From assembly GCA_964017185.1 (NCBI GenBank), contig OZ024875.1:48563986-48627985 (forward strand): a stretch of DNA of 64,000 nucleotides, read 5' to 3'. The translations under genes and the position numbers were made by a program. Shown here piece by piece: positions 53,984 through 64,000 of this stretch. The notes beneath the pieces are model-generated. The model made no database searches. It saw only the letters and a program-made list of their open reading frames with translations, and was not told where the DNA came from. The DNA comes from Rugalucina vietnamica. Lineage: Eukaryota > Mollusca > Bivalvia > Lucinida > Lucinidae. Positions within the stretch are counted from its first letter, which is position 1; the number at the start of each line of letters is the position of its first letter.

Positions 53984-55487
53984 TATGCCCCCAACCTCAA
54001 AGAAGTTGAGGGGGAATATTGGTTTAGGTCTGTCCGTCCATCCAGTCCAGTGCACGAGTTACGCTTAGCACTCGGTCAAGAACCGTTAGAGGTAGGATCT
54101 TGAAAGGACTTGGGCATTTAACGCCTGATTTTGGCCTCAGATTTTGCTAAAAAATAAATTTTGTAATTTAGATGAGAAAACTATTCCTTCAAACAGTCGT
54201 ATGTCTCCTCTATTAAAAACAAGAACAAGTACATCATTTATCGTACCAGCGTTGCCATGGCAGCGTCCAGAAGAACCATAGATAGAGCACATTTTGCACT
54301 TTTTGGTCTATTTTTGACCATTTCTGAACAGACTTTTTAAGTGCCAGCCCATGCGACGAACAAAATGATACTTGGCATACAATATCTCTGGATGATACTT
54401 CATAATTATTTCATAATAAGAAATTGTTCGTCCCGTGGGCCGGTAGTTGAAAATGATGTTGATTGGTGAAAAATAGACCCAAAATTGCAAAAAGTGGTAT
54501 TTCTATGTTTTTCGGAGCGTTGCCATGGCAACATGTGTTATTTGAATGTGATAGTTGTGCTAAAATTTATAAGCAGGGACCAATACCTGCTACTTGCAAT
54601 ACTTCTATCCTCAAAATTCCAAAATTCAATTTTTTACCAACACATGAGGCCGAAATCAGGCCTTAAATTCCATAGGCCTTTGATATGTGGTTATGTATGA
54701 AAATTAAGAGGACCCAAATTTTTTCTTTTTGCTAAATCCTAGGGGTGAGGGCCCATTTCCCTTTTTAATTCTTGATAAAGTGAATAGATAGTGGTGACCT
54801 TGTGTGGGGAGCTCCTCGTACAAATTAATACTGATTCTCTTAAAACTTTACAGATATGACCATGCTTTGAAAATATGCATGTGCTTTGGATATAATCAGA
54901 TTAATTTTGTCACTTTTTTCACAATTTGAACTTACCGGTATTCATTTTTCGGGCATTTTGACAATGAAAATGGGTACCTTGTGTGCGCAACTCCTACCGT
55001 TTCATGCCCATTCTTTTGAAACTGACATGGTCTGAAGATATGCATGTGGTTAGTGGTTATGATATAATCCTCAGATTAATTTTTGTCATTTTTTTTACAA
55101 TTTGAACTTAAGTCATTTTTTCAGGCATTTTAGTGAATGAATAGTGGGTACCTTGTGTGCACAACTCCTACAGTTTAGTACCGATACTTTTGAAACTTTA
55201 CAGATGCTGTGACCATGCTTTGAAGATATGCATGTGTTTGGGATATGCTCCTCAGATTAATTTTTGTCACTTTTTTAATTTTTGTCACTTTTTTGTAATT
55301 TGAATTTAGTCATTTTTCACAATGAAAGAGAGGTACCTTGGGTGTGCAACTCCCCCAGTTTTAAAACATCACAGGTGTTTTGGACATGCTTTGAAGATAT
55401 GCGCAGTAATAAAACCAGCGCTCTCAACCGCTCAGCCACGGAGGCGCCAGATGGGGGCATAGTGTTTCATAAACACATGTTCTAGTT
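53984..55487 (+). repeat. Family D element, copy 2, with nested insertion
   Basis: It starts ATGCCCCCAACCTCAAAGAA and ends GGGGGCATAGTGTTTCATAA plus ACACATGTTCTAG. It is interrupted at about 54105 by the Spy-like foldback. A tRNA-like fragment (minus-strand GCTGAGCGGTTGAGAGCG, about 55418-55436) sits near its end. Confidence 0.8.
54106..54671. mobile_element. Spy-like non-autonomous foldback, ~570 bp
   Basis: The left end GGACTTGGGCATTTAACGCC plus TGATTTTGGCCTCA pairs with the right end TGAGGCCGAAATCAGGCC plus TTAAATTCCATAGGCC. Long inner arms also pair (GCGTTGCCATGGCA in both, and GACGAACAA against TTGTTCGTC). It sits between CTTGAAA and TTTGATATG of a family D copy; copy 1 reads CTTGAAATTTGGTATG at that point, so nothing was duplicated. 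Confidence 0.72.
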
Positions 55488-55489
55488 AT

Positions 55490-55665
55490 ACTTAAACCTC
55501 ATTATAACGCCCATCATTATAATGTGGTTTTCAATATAACACGGCCATGTCATGGCTCCCAAATTATTTTGCTATATGTCTATAGTAATTAACATCATTA
55601 TAACATGGTCCACTTATAACACAATCTGTTTCTATGGACCCTATAGATAGCATTATAGTGAGATT
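55490..55665 (+). mobile_element. Family F repeat, copy 3
   Basis: ACCTCATTATAACGCCCATC, GCTATATGTCTATAG and ATTATAACATGGTCC align with the copy at 29.9 kb. Confidence 0.6.
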
Positions 55666-55761
55666 GCCTGCAGGGGGCTAACTAGTTGAGTAACTATAAA
55701 CATCTCTCAGCGCGACCTCATTAGAGTAATGCAGCAAATCGGGAGCAAAGGACTAAACCAT

Positions 55762-58700
55762 TTGAGCCACGTCATAAGAAAACCAACAATAACCAGGTCC
55801 AACACAAACCGGGCTGTACAACCACAGAAAAGGTTTGCAGCTTGAAATTTCGGAATCAACAAGGAGAGGGAGTGTACTATCTGTGTAGTGAAAACAAAGG
55901 CACTGATCAGCTGTGCATTTCCTGAGAAAACCAACAATTTGCATATGCCAAAAACAAAGACACAGATCAGTAACTGCGAAGCTGAACAATTTGCGCATGC
56001 CAAAAACAAAGACACAGATCAGTAACTAGGAAGCTGATCAATGCCTTTGTTTTCTCTACACGGATAGTACAATCCCTCTTCTTCTTAAATCCGAAAGGGC
56101 CTGTTACAGGGTATGGGAAATTAACATGGGAGTTTGCCCACGCATGGAATTTTATGAAATTATGTGCATTAATTGTCTTGGTTATGACTGCTATAATAAT
56201 GGTGCATTCCCTTGTAAATTCAATTCCACTGGAAAATTATGACGTAATATATGACGTCACTACGATAGCTAAGGGCACCCCACTTTAAACGTTTCTATAG
56301 TGACCAACGATTCATGAAGCAAATGTTGAAAGCTTTCCAGAAATAAAGTAGTTATTAGTAAGTTTGCTGATACTATAAATGACTTTGTTGGTATCAAGAT
56401 AGTGGCGGAGAAGTCATTTTCATGTACATGTAACCTCTATTTTCACATGCTTATTTTAAAAGAGGTAGAATTTGAATTAAAAATTTTCTGTGTTCCAGTC
56501 TTTGTCAAGACACCATTTTAATATAAAAACTGCCCACATATGTTAGAAATATATTCGTTAAATTTCACAAAAATCATGGACCGGTAACATGGTGTTTTGT
56601 TACATTCATTACACATGACCCTTATTCATCAAAATGTTAACATGTTCACAAATAATTACAAAGTACTTTAAAAATAATTTATGACTGTAGGAGATTTACT
56701 GTAGGCTTATTATAAGCAGTTTATATTATTATAGCATGATTTTAATGAAACCCAACACCCAGACCTTATACCTTGTTACATTAGTTACCGTTTGGACAGA
56801 CTTAAAATAATTTAAAGATTTCAATAAAATTTTGTGTTTAAACATCACATAAGTATAACTGCAGGGTTTCAAATGCAATATTATTGATCTTCTTGAATTC
56901 AGAAGTTGTCTCTTAGTACCCTTTCCATTTGTTACATATGTTACATTTAGCGCAAACATGTACTGTGAACAATTTTCATATGATACGATCTTTAAGAGCT
57001 GAACTTTTTCTTCTTATTTTAAAAGGATGTTATATGTAACTAGTTAATACACATGCTAAATCATGGGGTGTTCAATTGGATTCATCCTATCCTTATCTAA
57101 TTAGCATGTTACAAAATTATAAATTAAGAAATTACATTTCATTGAACATCACAATACATGTACCGCGATATTAATCTCAAGAGGAGATTATAAGTTCATA
57201 ACCCAATCTGTTTTTCTGACATTTATTCATCATTCAATGTTTTATTTGGATGCAAACCATATCTTAGTACTTTTGCAGGCTTGTGCAACCGATAAGAACA
57301 CATAGTATGCAAGATTAATGTTTTTATTTGTATGAAAGGAAACTTTGTCTACAAGACGTTTGTCATGATATGACACAACTTACTTTATAAAATCTAATTT
57401 TTACCAAGAAAATATTATCTTTAATATTCAATTTGGAATGATGTAATGTATGTAACGTACAATATTCGTTTAATAGGCTGAATAAGATCCACAGGAATGT
57501 GAATATAGCAAGTGGACTTGCTTTAACAATGAAACATACTTCATAATCAGCCTAAATGCATACATTTTATAGGACATTTAGTTTTGATGTTTATTTTGCA
57601 AGCATTTATGTGGGTAACATATGTAATGCAGTGATGTTGCATTTGACTGAAGACTAAATGCTTAAAATACTTATGGCATATGACTACAGAATTTATGTCT
57701 GTTTTATTCCCATGTAAAGATCAAAATTAGATCGTTTGTTGAAAATCAAAGTTATAAAATTTGGGTACAGTAAGCGATATAGGAGGTACTATAGCTTTCC
57801 CTCTAAAAATTAAAACATGGAATTGGTATGTTAAAGTAATATACAGTGAACATTTGTCTATATTTCCACTTGAGTCTTTTACAATAAAATACTATTGGTC
57901 CAAGAGTGAGAAATAATAATATCAGATTCAGTTTATCACTACGAGACAATTCCACATGGACCTCCCTGTCTCACTCCTATATGAGAAGCATAACATATGA
58001 TTATCAGTTAAACAAATTTAAACATCCTCTATTATTTCGTCATTAGAATAATTCAGAGCTTTCAGCATTGATTCAACTGAAGGCAAACTGTAAGCCATTT
58101 GGACTCACTGTTATTTTAGAATTACTTTATATCGTTCTAAACCTAAAGAAAACAGTCAAGTGTGAAAAACAGATGGTAGAAAACCATCATGAATAACATC
58201 TTTTTGGCAAAAGTAAGCAATGGCCAGGAGCTGCTGCAATTAGAACCAAGGTTCAACCTAAAATTCCACGTGGAAAACAAGCGAAATAACAAATAGTTAC
58301 TTGTACAAAGAGAATGCACAGTTTGACAAGAGAGCAGCTATTTCCCAACAGGTGGCCACTCAGTTACATAAATGTAACTATATGTATGCCATTCAGGATT
58401 GTCTTAGCACAATGTGTGTCAGAAATGTGCATTATGGTCATAATCCAAAACCTTTTTGCGATGTTTTGGAGCAATGTCAACATTTTGTTAAAATTATGAA
58501 AAGTGACCTACATGTATACAATGTAAAAATGACAATGTTACCGGCTTTGAATTATCATGAAATTTTGCTCATATCAAGAGGATATATATGCCATGTTTTT
58601 ATGCAAATATGTTATCTTGACAAAGACTGGAACATATTTATCCTTTAAGTTTAATTTGGTATTTTTTGTAGATTCTCGAGAAAAAATTGAAAAAGTTTAT

Positions 58701-59103
58701 AATTATTTAATCAGGAAATCAATATAATACTTCTGTAAAATGATTTTACGGTATAAGTATTATGCCTGGGATGTTCTCGAGCCAATCCACTTGACAAATT
58801 GGCGAAAATTATAAAACCTAAATTTTAGGCCATACAAAGATGATGGCAGGTATCATTTTATTGTGGGAGTGAGCCAAGGTTGCCTCCTGAGTCCTATAAT
58901 TAATTATTTAATTCAATATATACATTTTCGTAGCTCATATATGATAACCTACTTATGTGTAAAATTTAAAGCAAATCCATGCGTGGGCACATTTGTAACA
59001 CCCCCTTTCAAGCTTTTAGCCTGCTTCTGTCACTGTACAGGCCAGTTTGTGTCAGACCTGGTCGGAACCCCCAATTGTTGGTTTTCTCATGCACAGGCTC
59101 AAA
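55762..59103. mobile_element. Family B MITE copy 19, split by a 2.9 kb insertion
   Basis: The left part (55762-56096) is rearranged: it has GAGCCACGTCATAAGAAAACC, then two extra internal starts (AACCAACAATTTGCATATGC and AACAATTTGCGCATGCC), and stops at TTAAATCCGAAA. The right part (about 59008-59103) resumes TTTCAAGCTTTTAGCCTGC and ends TCTCATGCACAGGCTC. Joined they give CCGAAATTTCAAGC, as in other copies. Confidence 0.85.
56097..59007. mobile_element. Spy-like 2.9 kb transposon, no transposase seen
   Basis: Ends: GGGCCTGTTACAGGG and, inverted, GGGGGTGTTACAAATG. A second inverted block follows, TGCCCACGCATGGAA near 56137 against TCCATGCGTGGGCA near 58976-58989. The interior is AT-rich with recurrent GTTACATATGTTACAT-type motifs. 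The longest ORF (115 residues, 58301-58648) resembles no transposase, so it is non-autonomous or decayed. The insertion is between AAA and TTT of a MITE with no duplication. Confidence 0.75.
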
Positions 59104-59464
59104 TTAATTTCAGGCAAAGTGCAAGTTGCCACCTTTGGGGAAACAGCTGTGAACTGAATTTACGGTATAGTCATTTTGTCTTAGAAACTATGTGTAATTT
59201 TGTTTATTTAATCCTGGGCCTTAGGGTGTACTTTGTGTCCAATTCCAACAGTCCCTGATCATTGCTTGCCTTTTACTTTTCATGTAGACACAAAAAAGGC
59301 TGATCTGTGACAGTGTACATGCAGTCTGATCAGCCTAGCTATGTGTGATACAGTAGTAAGTTTCTTTGTTCAAAATCTACTGTGAAATGGGGGTCTGTGT
59401 CTTTTACTGGTGAAAACAGACATGCATGTCGAGGATTCTATAAAAACAACGCCGAGAAACATAT

Positions 59465-59478
59465 TTTATTGTTTTATT
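59465..59478 (-). terminator. Candidate polyadenylation signals of NDUFA12
   Basis: Two AATAAA hexamers on the minus strand (59470-59465 and 59478-59473), about 210 bases past the NDUFA12 stop codon. Confidence 0.5.
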
Positions 59479-59685
59479 CTAAAACAAAACTTGAAGCACA
59501 CCAGTTCTAAAGCTGTGACACAACTGCACTTGCAACCCTAATATTATTGTGCTTCCTTTCAGAAAATCAAAGAAACTTCCAATCTTCATATAAATATTTC
59601 GATGAAAGTACTGAACATTACTTCTTCACAAGCATCCTATTGAAGTCAAAACTACATCAATAAAATAGTTTCTATATTTAGACAC

Positions 59686-62600
59686 CTAATTGGGTGGTTT
59701 CCAGCTTTCTATTTTCGGTTTCCCTGTACTGTATGGTACATAAATGTCCCTGGTTCCTGTCTTATTTTCCACATGATCTTCAATCCATTTCCTGGGAGTG
59801 GGAGGTTTCTCTGTGGGGGGCTCATCACACATATGGTGCATCCACCTGTGCCTGTAATTGAAACAAAACAGACTGGTGACTGAGTAGAATACTGTAACCC
59901 AATTTCTTGCACACCAGATAGAGAAATCCTATGTTTTACCCCATGTGAGAAATTCTTATCTCACCCTCGTTATCTCACCCCGGTCGCACCCTGCGTTCAA
60001 GTGTTCTTTTTTTAATATTGCTTGTATAGGACGTCACATAATTCCGTCCCTAAGCGCAAACGTCACAATGACGTCAAAACGTTTTAAATCAAAATGGCGG
60101 ACGCCGCGATTGAAGCATTTTTCTAGGTAAATAACATAAAAATCAAGCTTCGCCGCATTAAGGTGTGCAAGAAAAAGAATCCATCATGCGTGTCAGGTAT
60201 GGATAGACAAATCTGTCCCTCGGGTCACAGTTTGGCATCACTCGGCGAGCCTCGTGATGCCAAAATGTGACCCTCGGGACAGATTTGTCTATCCATACCT
60301 GGCACTCATGTAAGATTCTTATAATATTTTGCTATTATTTAATATAACTTTTTTTCTCCAGGCACTCACGCAAGAATATCTTATGTACCACTCAAAATAA
60401 ACATAAAAAGCCATTTATGAGAGCTGCCAAATAAGAAAACCAACAATATGCATAGGCGAAAACAAAGACGCAGACCAGCTACGCAGTAACTGCGAAGCTG
60501 ATCAGCGCCTTTGTTTTCGCTACATGAATAGTGCAATTCCTCTTCTTTCTAAGCTTCTAGCCTGCTTCTGTAACTGTATAGGCTGGTTTGTGTTGGACCT
60601 AGTCGGAAACCTCATTGCTGATTTTCTCATGCGAAGGCTCATTTCATAGTGTCAGAGCAAGTAGGTTGGTCATGTTTTAAGTATTTCTCATTATGTGAAT
60701 GTTGCTCAATAAGAGCTCGCCTGACTTGTGCTTTGCCACTAAAACTATTAAAATCTACTTTCAAAGTCCAAGACTTTCACCGCAAGGTTAACTCAGGTGA
60801 GTCGTGATGGTACAGCATGAAATATCTGACAACAGGCATAGTATCAACTTATCCATCAACAGGTTCAAGAGATAAACTTTAACATAAAATTTCAAAGTCC
60901 GTGACCTTGACCTCACTTGTGAGCAACACAGATGCCAATGCCGATGCGGACGCCTGGGTGAGTTCAACAGCTCTAAAAAGCTAAAAGGCAACCCTCCAAT
61001 ATAATTACAAAAAAAATGATGTTTAAACATCTGAGGGAAAGTAGGAGCATAGCCTAAGCCATATTACCATTCTGGCGGGATCTGGCTTGCATTGTAATCC
61101 CATCCAAACTGTGGTGAGTAGTCTACCCAACGGTTTTTGGCTGGAAATAGAAAAACAAAATTACCGGTATGTCATTTTACTTGCTTATGAAGTCATGCTA
61201 GAACCACCAGTAATCCTTAGCTAAAGTTTTCTTAGGCATGCTTGACCTCTTAGACACAGTTAACCAGTGTTATGTACAGACCATTTCACCAAGCAGACAA
61301 CTGGTTAAAGATTTGCTTGAGTGGTTAATTTCAAGCTTTGTGTCCACTGGAGAGGGAGCCTTGGTTGACATTCCCTTTCAAATGACTCAAATTGACTAAA
61401 AGATAACAATAACTCTGTTACACTAGGTAGCACAATAGATGCAAAAACCTCAATGAAAGTTTCAGCTAAAACTCAATAAAAATGTTTTTTTTTCTGGAGA
61501 AATTTGTATTTAAGCACTCCATTGTAATTATTTATTTGCTTTATGTATTTAACATTCCAGACAACAATTTTTCAGTCATGTTGGGATGGGGAAAAAATGA
61601 GATTTTATAAACACAAATGAGCAAATCATGTACAAGAAAGTAAAATTATTAAATAGGGTACCTGAAGTCTAACACAATGAATTTCACAGTTTTTGAATAA
61701 CCAGAGGACCATTGGTCCTGAGAACGCTCACCTGAAGCCTGACCTTGGAGCATTTAGTAATCATAAAATGACCTTGACCTTGAATACTCACATACCTTTA
61801 ATGACTTCATTAGTTGTCTGCATCTGCCAAGTTTCAGGTCTCAGGCTGCAATGTTTCCAAACAAATCTATTGTTTTCACTTTTTCCCCATGTAAAAAGAC
61901 AAAAGTATCCAAAATTGACCTTGACATAAATTAGGTCAAGGTCATCCTTGGGTCATCATTTGAACAAACTATGATGGTCCCTGATGCTACATGTACAAAG
62001 TTTCAGGAATATCTGCCCACCGGTTCTGGAGATTTTTGAGCATTTGTGAGCATGGCTGCCATGTTGAGCATGCAACACTAATTTCACCAACAAAATTTAA
62101 TTCTCCCTATGCATGAAGGCTTCCAATACAATTTCACATTTATAGGCTCAGAGGTTACTGAGCAAAAAGTCTTTAATTTCGATATTTCAATGACCTTGGG
62201 CCCAGGTCAAGAAATTACCTTGACCTTAATTAATTGCATACCTTCATTGGTTGTCTGCTTCTGCCAACTTTCAGGTCTCAGGCTGCAATAGTGTCCAAAA
62301 TATCCATTGTTTTCACTTTTTCTCATGTAAAAGTCTATGTTTCCAAAACTGACCTAGCTGTAAAATTGGTCAAGTTCATCCTAGGGCTATCATTTGAACA
62401 AACTATGATGGGCTGGAGTCCCAGATGCTACATACCAAGTTTCGTGAAAATCAGCCCACTGGTTCTGAAGAAAAAAGATTTTTTAGCATCTTTGAGCATT
62501 TGCAAGCATGGCAGCCATGTTGAGCATTTGACCCATATTTCGTGCACAAAATTTTGTTCCCGCTATTGGCCCTAAGAATGGAGGCTCCACATAAAATTTC

Positions 62601-63394
62601 AGTCATAGGCCCGGTGATTTCTGAGAAAACCTTAACCTTAATTTTGATATCTAAATGACCTTGGGTCAAGCTTAAAAAATGACATTGACTTTAATTAATT
62701 ACATACCTTCATCGACTCCATTAGTTGTCTGCATCTAGCAACTTTCAAGTGTTGGGCTGCAATAGTTTCCAAAATATCCATGAAAAGTCTACGTTTCCAA
62801 AATTCACCTTGCCATAAAATAGGTCAAGGTCATCTAAGGGTCATCATTTGAGCAAAATATGATGGGCTGGAGTACCCGATGCTACATACCAAATTTTGTG
62901 GAAATAAACGCACCTGTTCTGGTGAAGAAGATTTTTTTGAAGGGTTTTTACCGCATATGGGCGCCGTGGCCATCTTGGTCATGTGACCATGATATCGCGA
63001 ACAAAACTTCAATGCCACTACCCAAGGAGGCACCAAATCAAATTTCAACTTGATCGGCCTTAGTTTCAGAGAAGAAGATCTTTGAAATTGTGGACGACGG
63101 ACGATAACGGACGGACTCAGGATCATGCCTATACTATTTAAGCTCACTCTGAGCCATCGGCTCAGGTGAGCTAACAACCTGGGTTGTGTAACAACTTTTA
63201 GTGTCATTAAAGTCCTTTTTGGGGGATAATTGATTAAGCAAAGTGACCTCATTAAGATTTTAAGACTGAGAGGCAATGTTGCAGATTATAAATCTAAGAA
63301 ATATTACTCACCAAAGAAGTAATAATCACTTTCATAGTACTTGTTTCCAAACTTATCTGTGCCTTTCAATGTACCTAGTTTCAATTCATCAGTC
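59686..63394 (-). CDS. NDUFA12: NADH dehydrogenase 1 alpha subcomplex subunit 12, 3' part (partial)
   Basis: This encodes the B17.2 accessory subunit of mitochondrial complex I, located at the peripheral arm on the matrix side. Three coding exons are visible in transcript order: 63394-63312, 61140-61068 and 59851-59686, ending in TAG at 59688-59686. All borders are GT-AG and phases agree. Characteristic blocks in order: [65 protein letters not shown]. These match the family's KYGNKYYE, PPEWHRWLH and YVPYSTTRKKI regions and its normal C-terminus. The first visible exon begins with one base of a split codon, so the N-terminal 35-40 residues are encoded upstream, beyond 64000 or in an exon I could not recognise. 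Confusion with the paralogous assembly factor NDUFAF2 is unlikely because the C-terminal YVPYST block is present. Confidence 0.95.
60176..60322. repeat. Long imperfect palindrome in NDUFA12 intron
   Basis: The left arm (about 60191-60241) contains CAGGTATGGATAGACAAATC and TTTGGCATCAC. The right arm (about 60254-60304) is its complement with a few mismatches. Weaker pairing (AGAATC against GATTCT) extends it outward. Confidence 0.82.
60418..60642 (+). mobile_element. Family B MITE, copy 20
   Basis: ATGAGAGCTGCCAAATAAG at the left; stem GCTACGCAGTAACTGCGAAGC with one mismatch; right end TCTCATGCGAAGGCTCAT. Confidence 0.82.
61698..63174 (+). repeat. Family C element, diverged copy
   Basis: It starts ACCAGAGGACCATTGGTCC and ends CCATCGGCTCAGGTGAGCTA. 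The two upstream units have lost the YY1-like block (ATGGCTGCCATGTTGAGCAT); the last retains GGCCATCTTGGTCATGTGAC near 62970. It lies in the NDUFA12 intron between the first two visible exons. The 148-residue minus-strand ORF 62830-63276 is repeat sequence. Confidence 0.82.
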
Positions 63395-64000
63395 CTGAAA
63401 GGATATAGTATTAGAATAAGTGAGTTACTCAATTGTGAACACTTTTGAAAATGTGTGGTATGAGCAAGTCAGCATGTCACATATATAGAGATGGCTCTGT
63501 GATTTTAGCCCATGTGACTGACTGAGTGAAATTAAGCCAAGAACAATAATTTTGTTTCCAGAATTATCTATAAAAAAAAATGGGTGTTTGGCTTCATGGA
63601 GATTTTTTTATTCTCCTAAAATGTTTGATATAGATAATATATGAATTATTAGTATCATGCAGGCTTGGGCAGCATTAGATAGCAAAGTAATGCATTATGA
63701 CCATTGTCATTAACATTAAAACTGATTTGAAGCATTGGCATTAGCTAGTTTATAAAAACAATGCATTGACATTAGCATCATTTGACAAAATAATGCATTG
63801 GCATTAGTTTTCAGGTTATTTTATGATAGGGAATTGAACCAGTGCAGTGATGGGTTGTACATGTATCTTCATTGAACATTTAACCAAATATCATACAGTC
63901 ATTGCCGATTCTGGTACTTCAAAGTTATTTAACACATTTATGATAGAGATGATGAACTCAGTATATGATCAAGGACAAAGGCAAACAAACAATTTCTCAA
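63395..64000. other. NDUFA12 upstream intron, nothing recognised
   Basis: AT-rich; short GCATTAG/AATGCATTG-type repeats recur at about 63690-63810. No first exon of NDUFA12 was identified. Confidence 0.4.

Noticed and set aside
58301-58648. 115-residue ORF in the 2.9 kb insert as a transposase remnant
   Set aside because: No DDE-type pattern or helix-turn-helix was visible, and it is far too short.
62830-63276. 148-residue minus-strand ORF
   Set aside because: Mostly family C repeat sequence in an NDUFA12 intron, with no known motif.

Overview
The window is eukaryotic nuclear DNA: split genes with GT-AG introns, about 8% coding, and a very heavy load of short transposable elements. The proteins are animal proteins. 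The repeat style (hairpin MITEs, tRNA-derived SINEs, tandem-unit elements ending in a GCTCACCTGAGCC hairpin) suggests a bivalve mollusc. That placement is inference from memory of such genomes, not a search result.

Layout. 1-835 is a purine-rich minisatellite. About 2258-4223 is a foldback element with arms near 500 bp. 5812-6549 is a single-exon gene for an unrecognised charged 245-residue protein, followed by a second minisatellite (6677-7032). 13671-25781 (minus) is a ten-exon D-2-hydroxyacid dehydrogenase gene (331 aa). 25902-48950 (plus) is a complete DSTYK kinase gene in 14 or 15 exons. These two are head to head, with only 120 bp between start codons. 48951-59685 holds only repeats, including a 2.9 kb transposon-like insertion. 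59686-63394 (minus) holds the last three coding exons of NDUFA12, a complex I subunit; its first exon lies beyond the right edge.

Repeats. I resolve at least ten families by comparing copies within the window. Family A (nine copies) and family B (about twenty) are roughly 280 bp and 240 bp MITEs with internal palindromes. Family C is built of 450-475 bp tandem units carrying nuclear-receptor, YY1-like and E-box-like motifs. D is a roughly 1.1 kb element; E, F, G, H, J and K are shorter. Nested insertions give ready-made empty-site controls. Two insertions sit exactly between AAA and TTT with no target duplication, the signature described for Spy transposons. One family C insertion also lacks a visible duplication.

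The strongest biological leads are a tandemly duplicated phase 0/0 exon pair in DSTYK (candidate alternative exons), the two Spy-like insertions, symmetric paired substitutions in the MITE hairpins, and a near-perfect 97-nt hairpin 19 nt past a DSTYK splice donor. The genes share no evident pathway; only the dehydrogenase and DSTYK appear linked, by a shared promoter.
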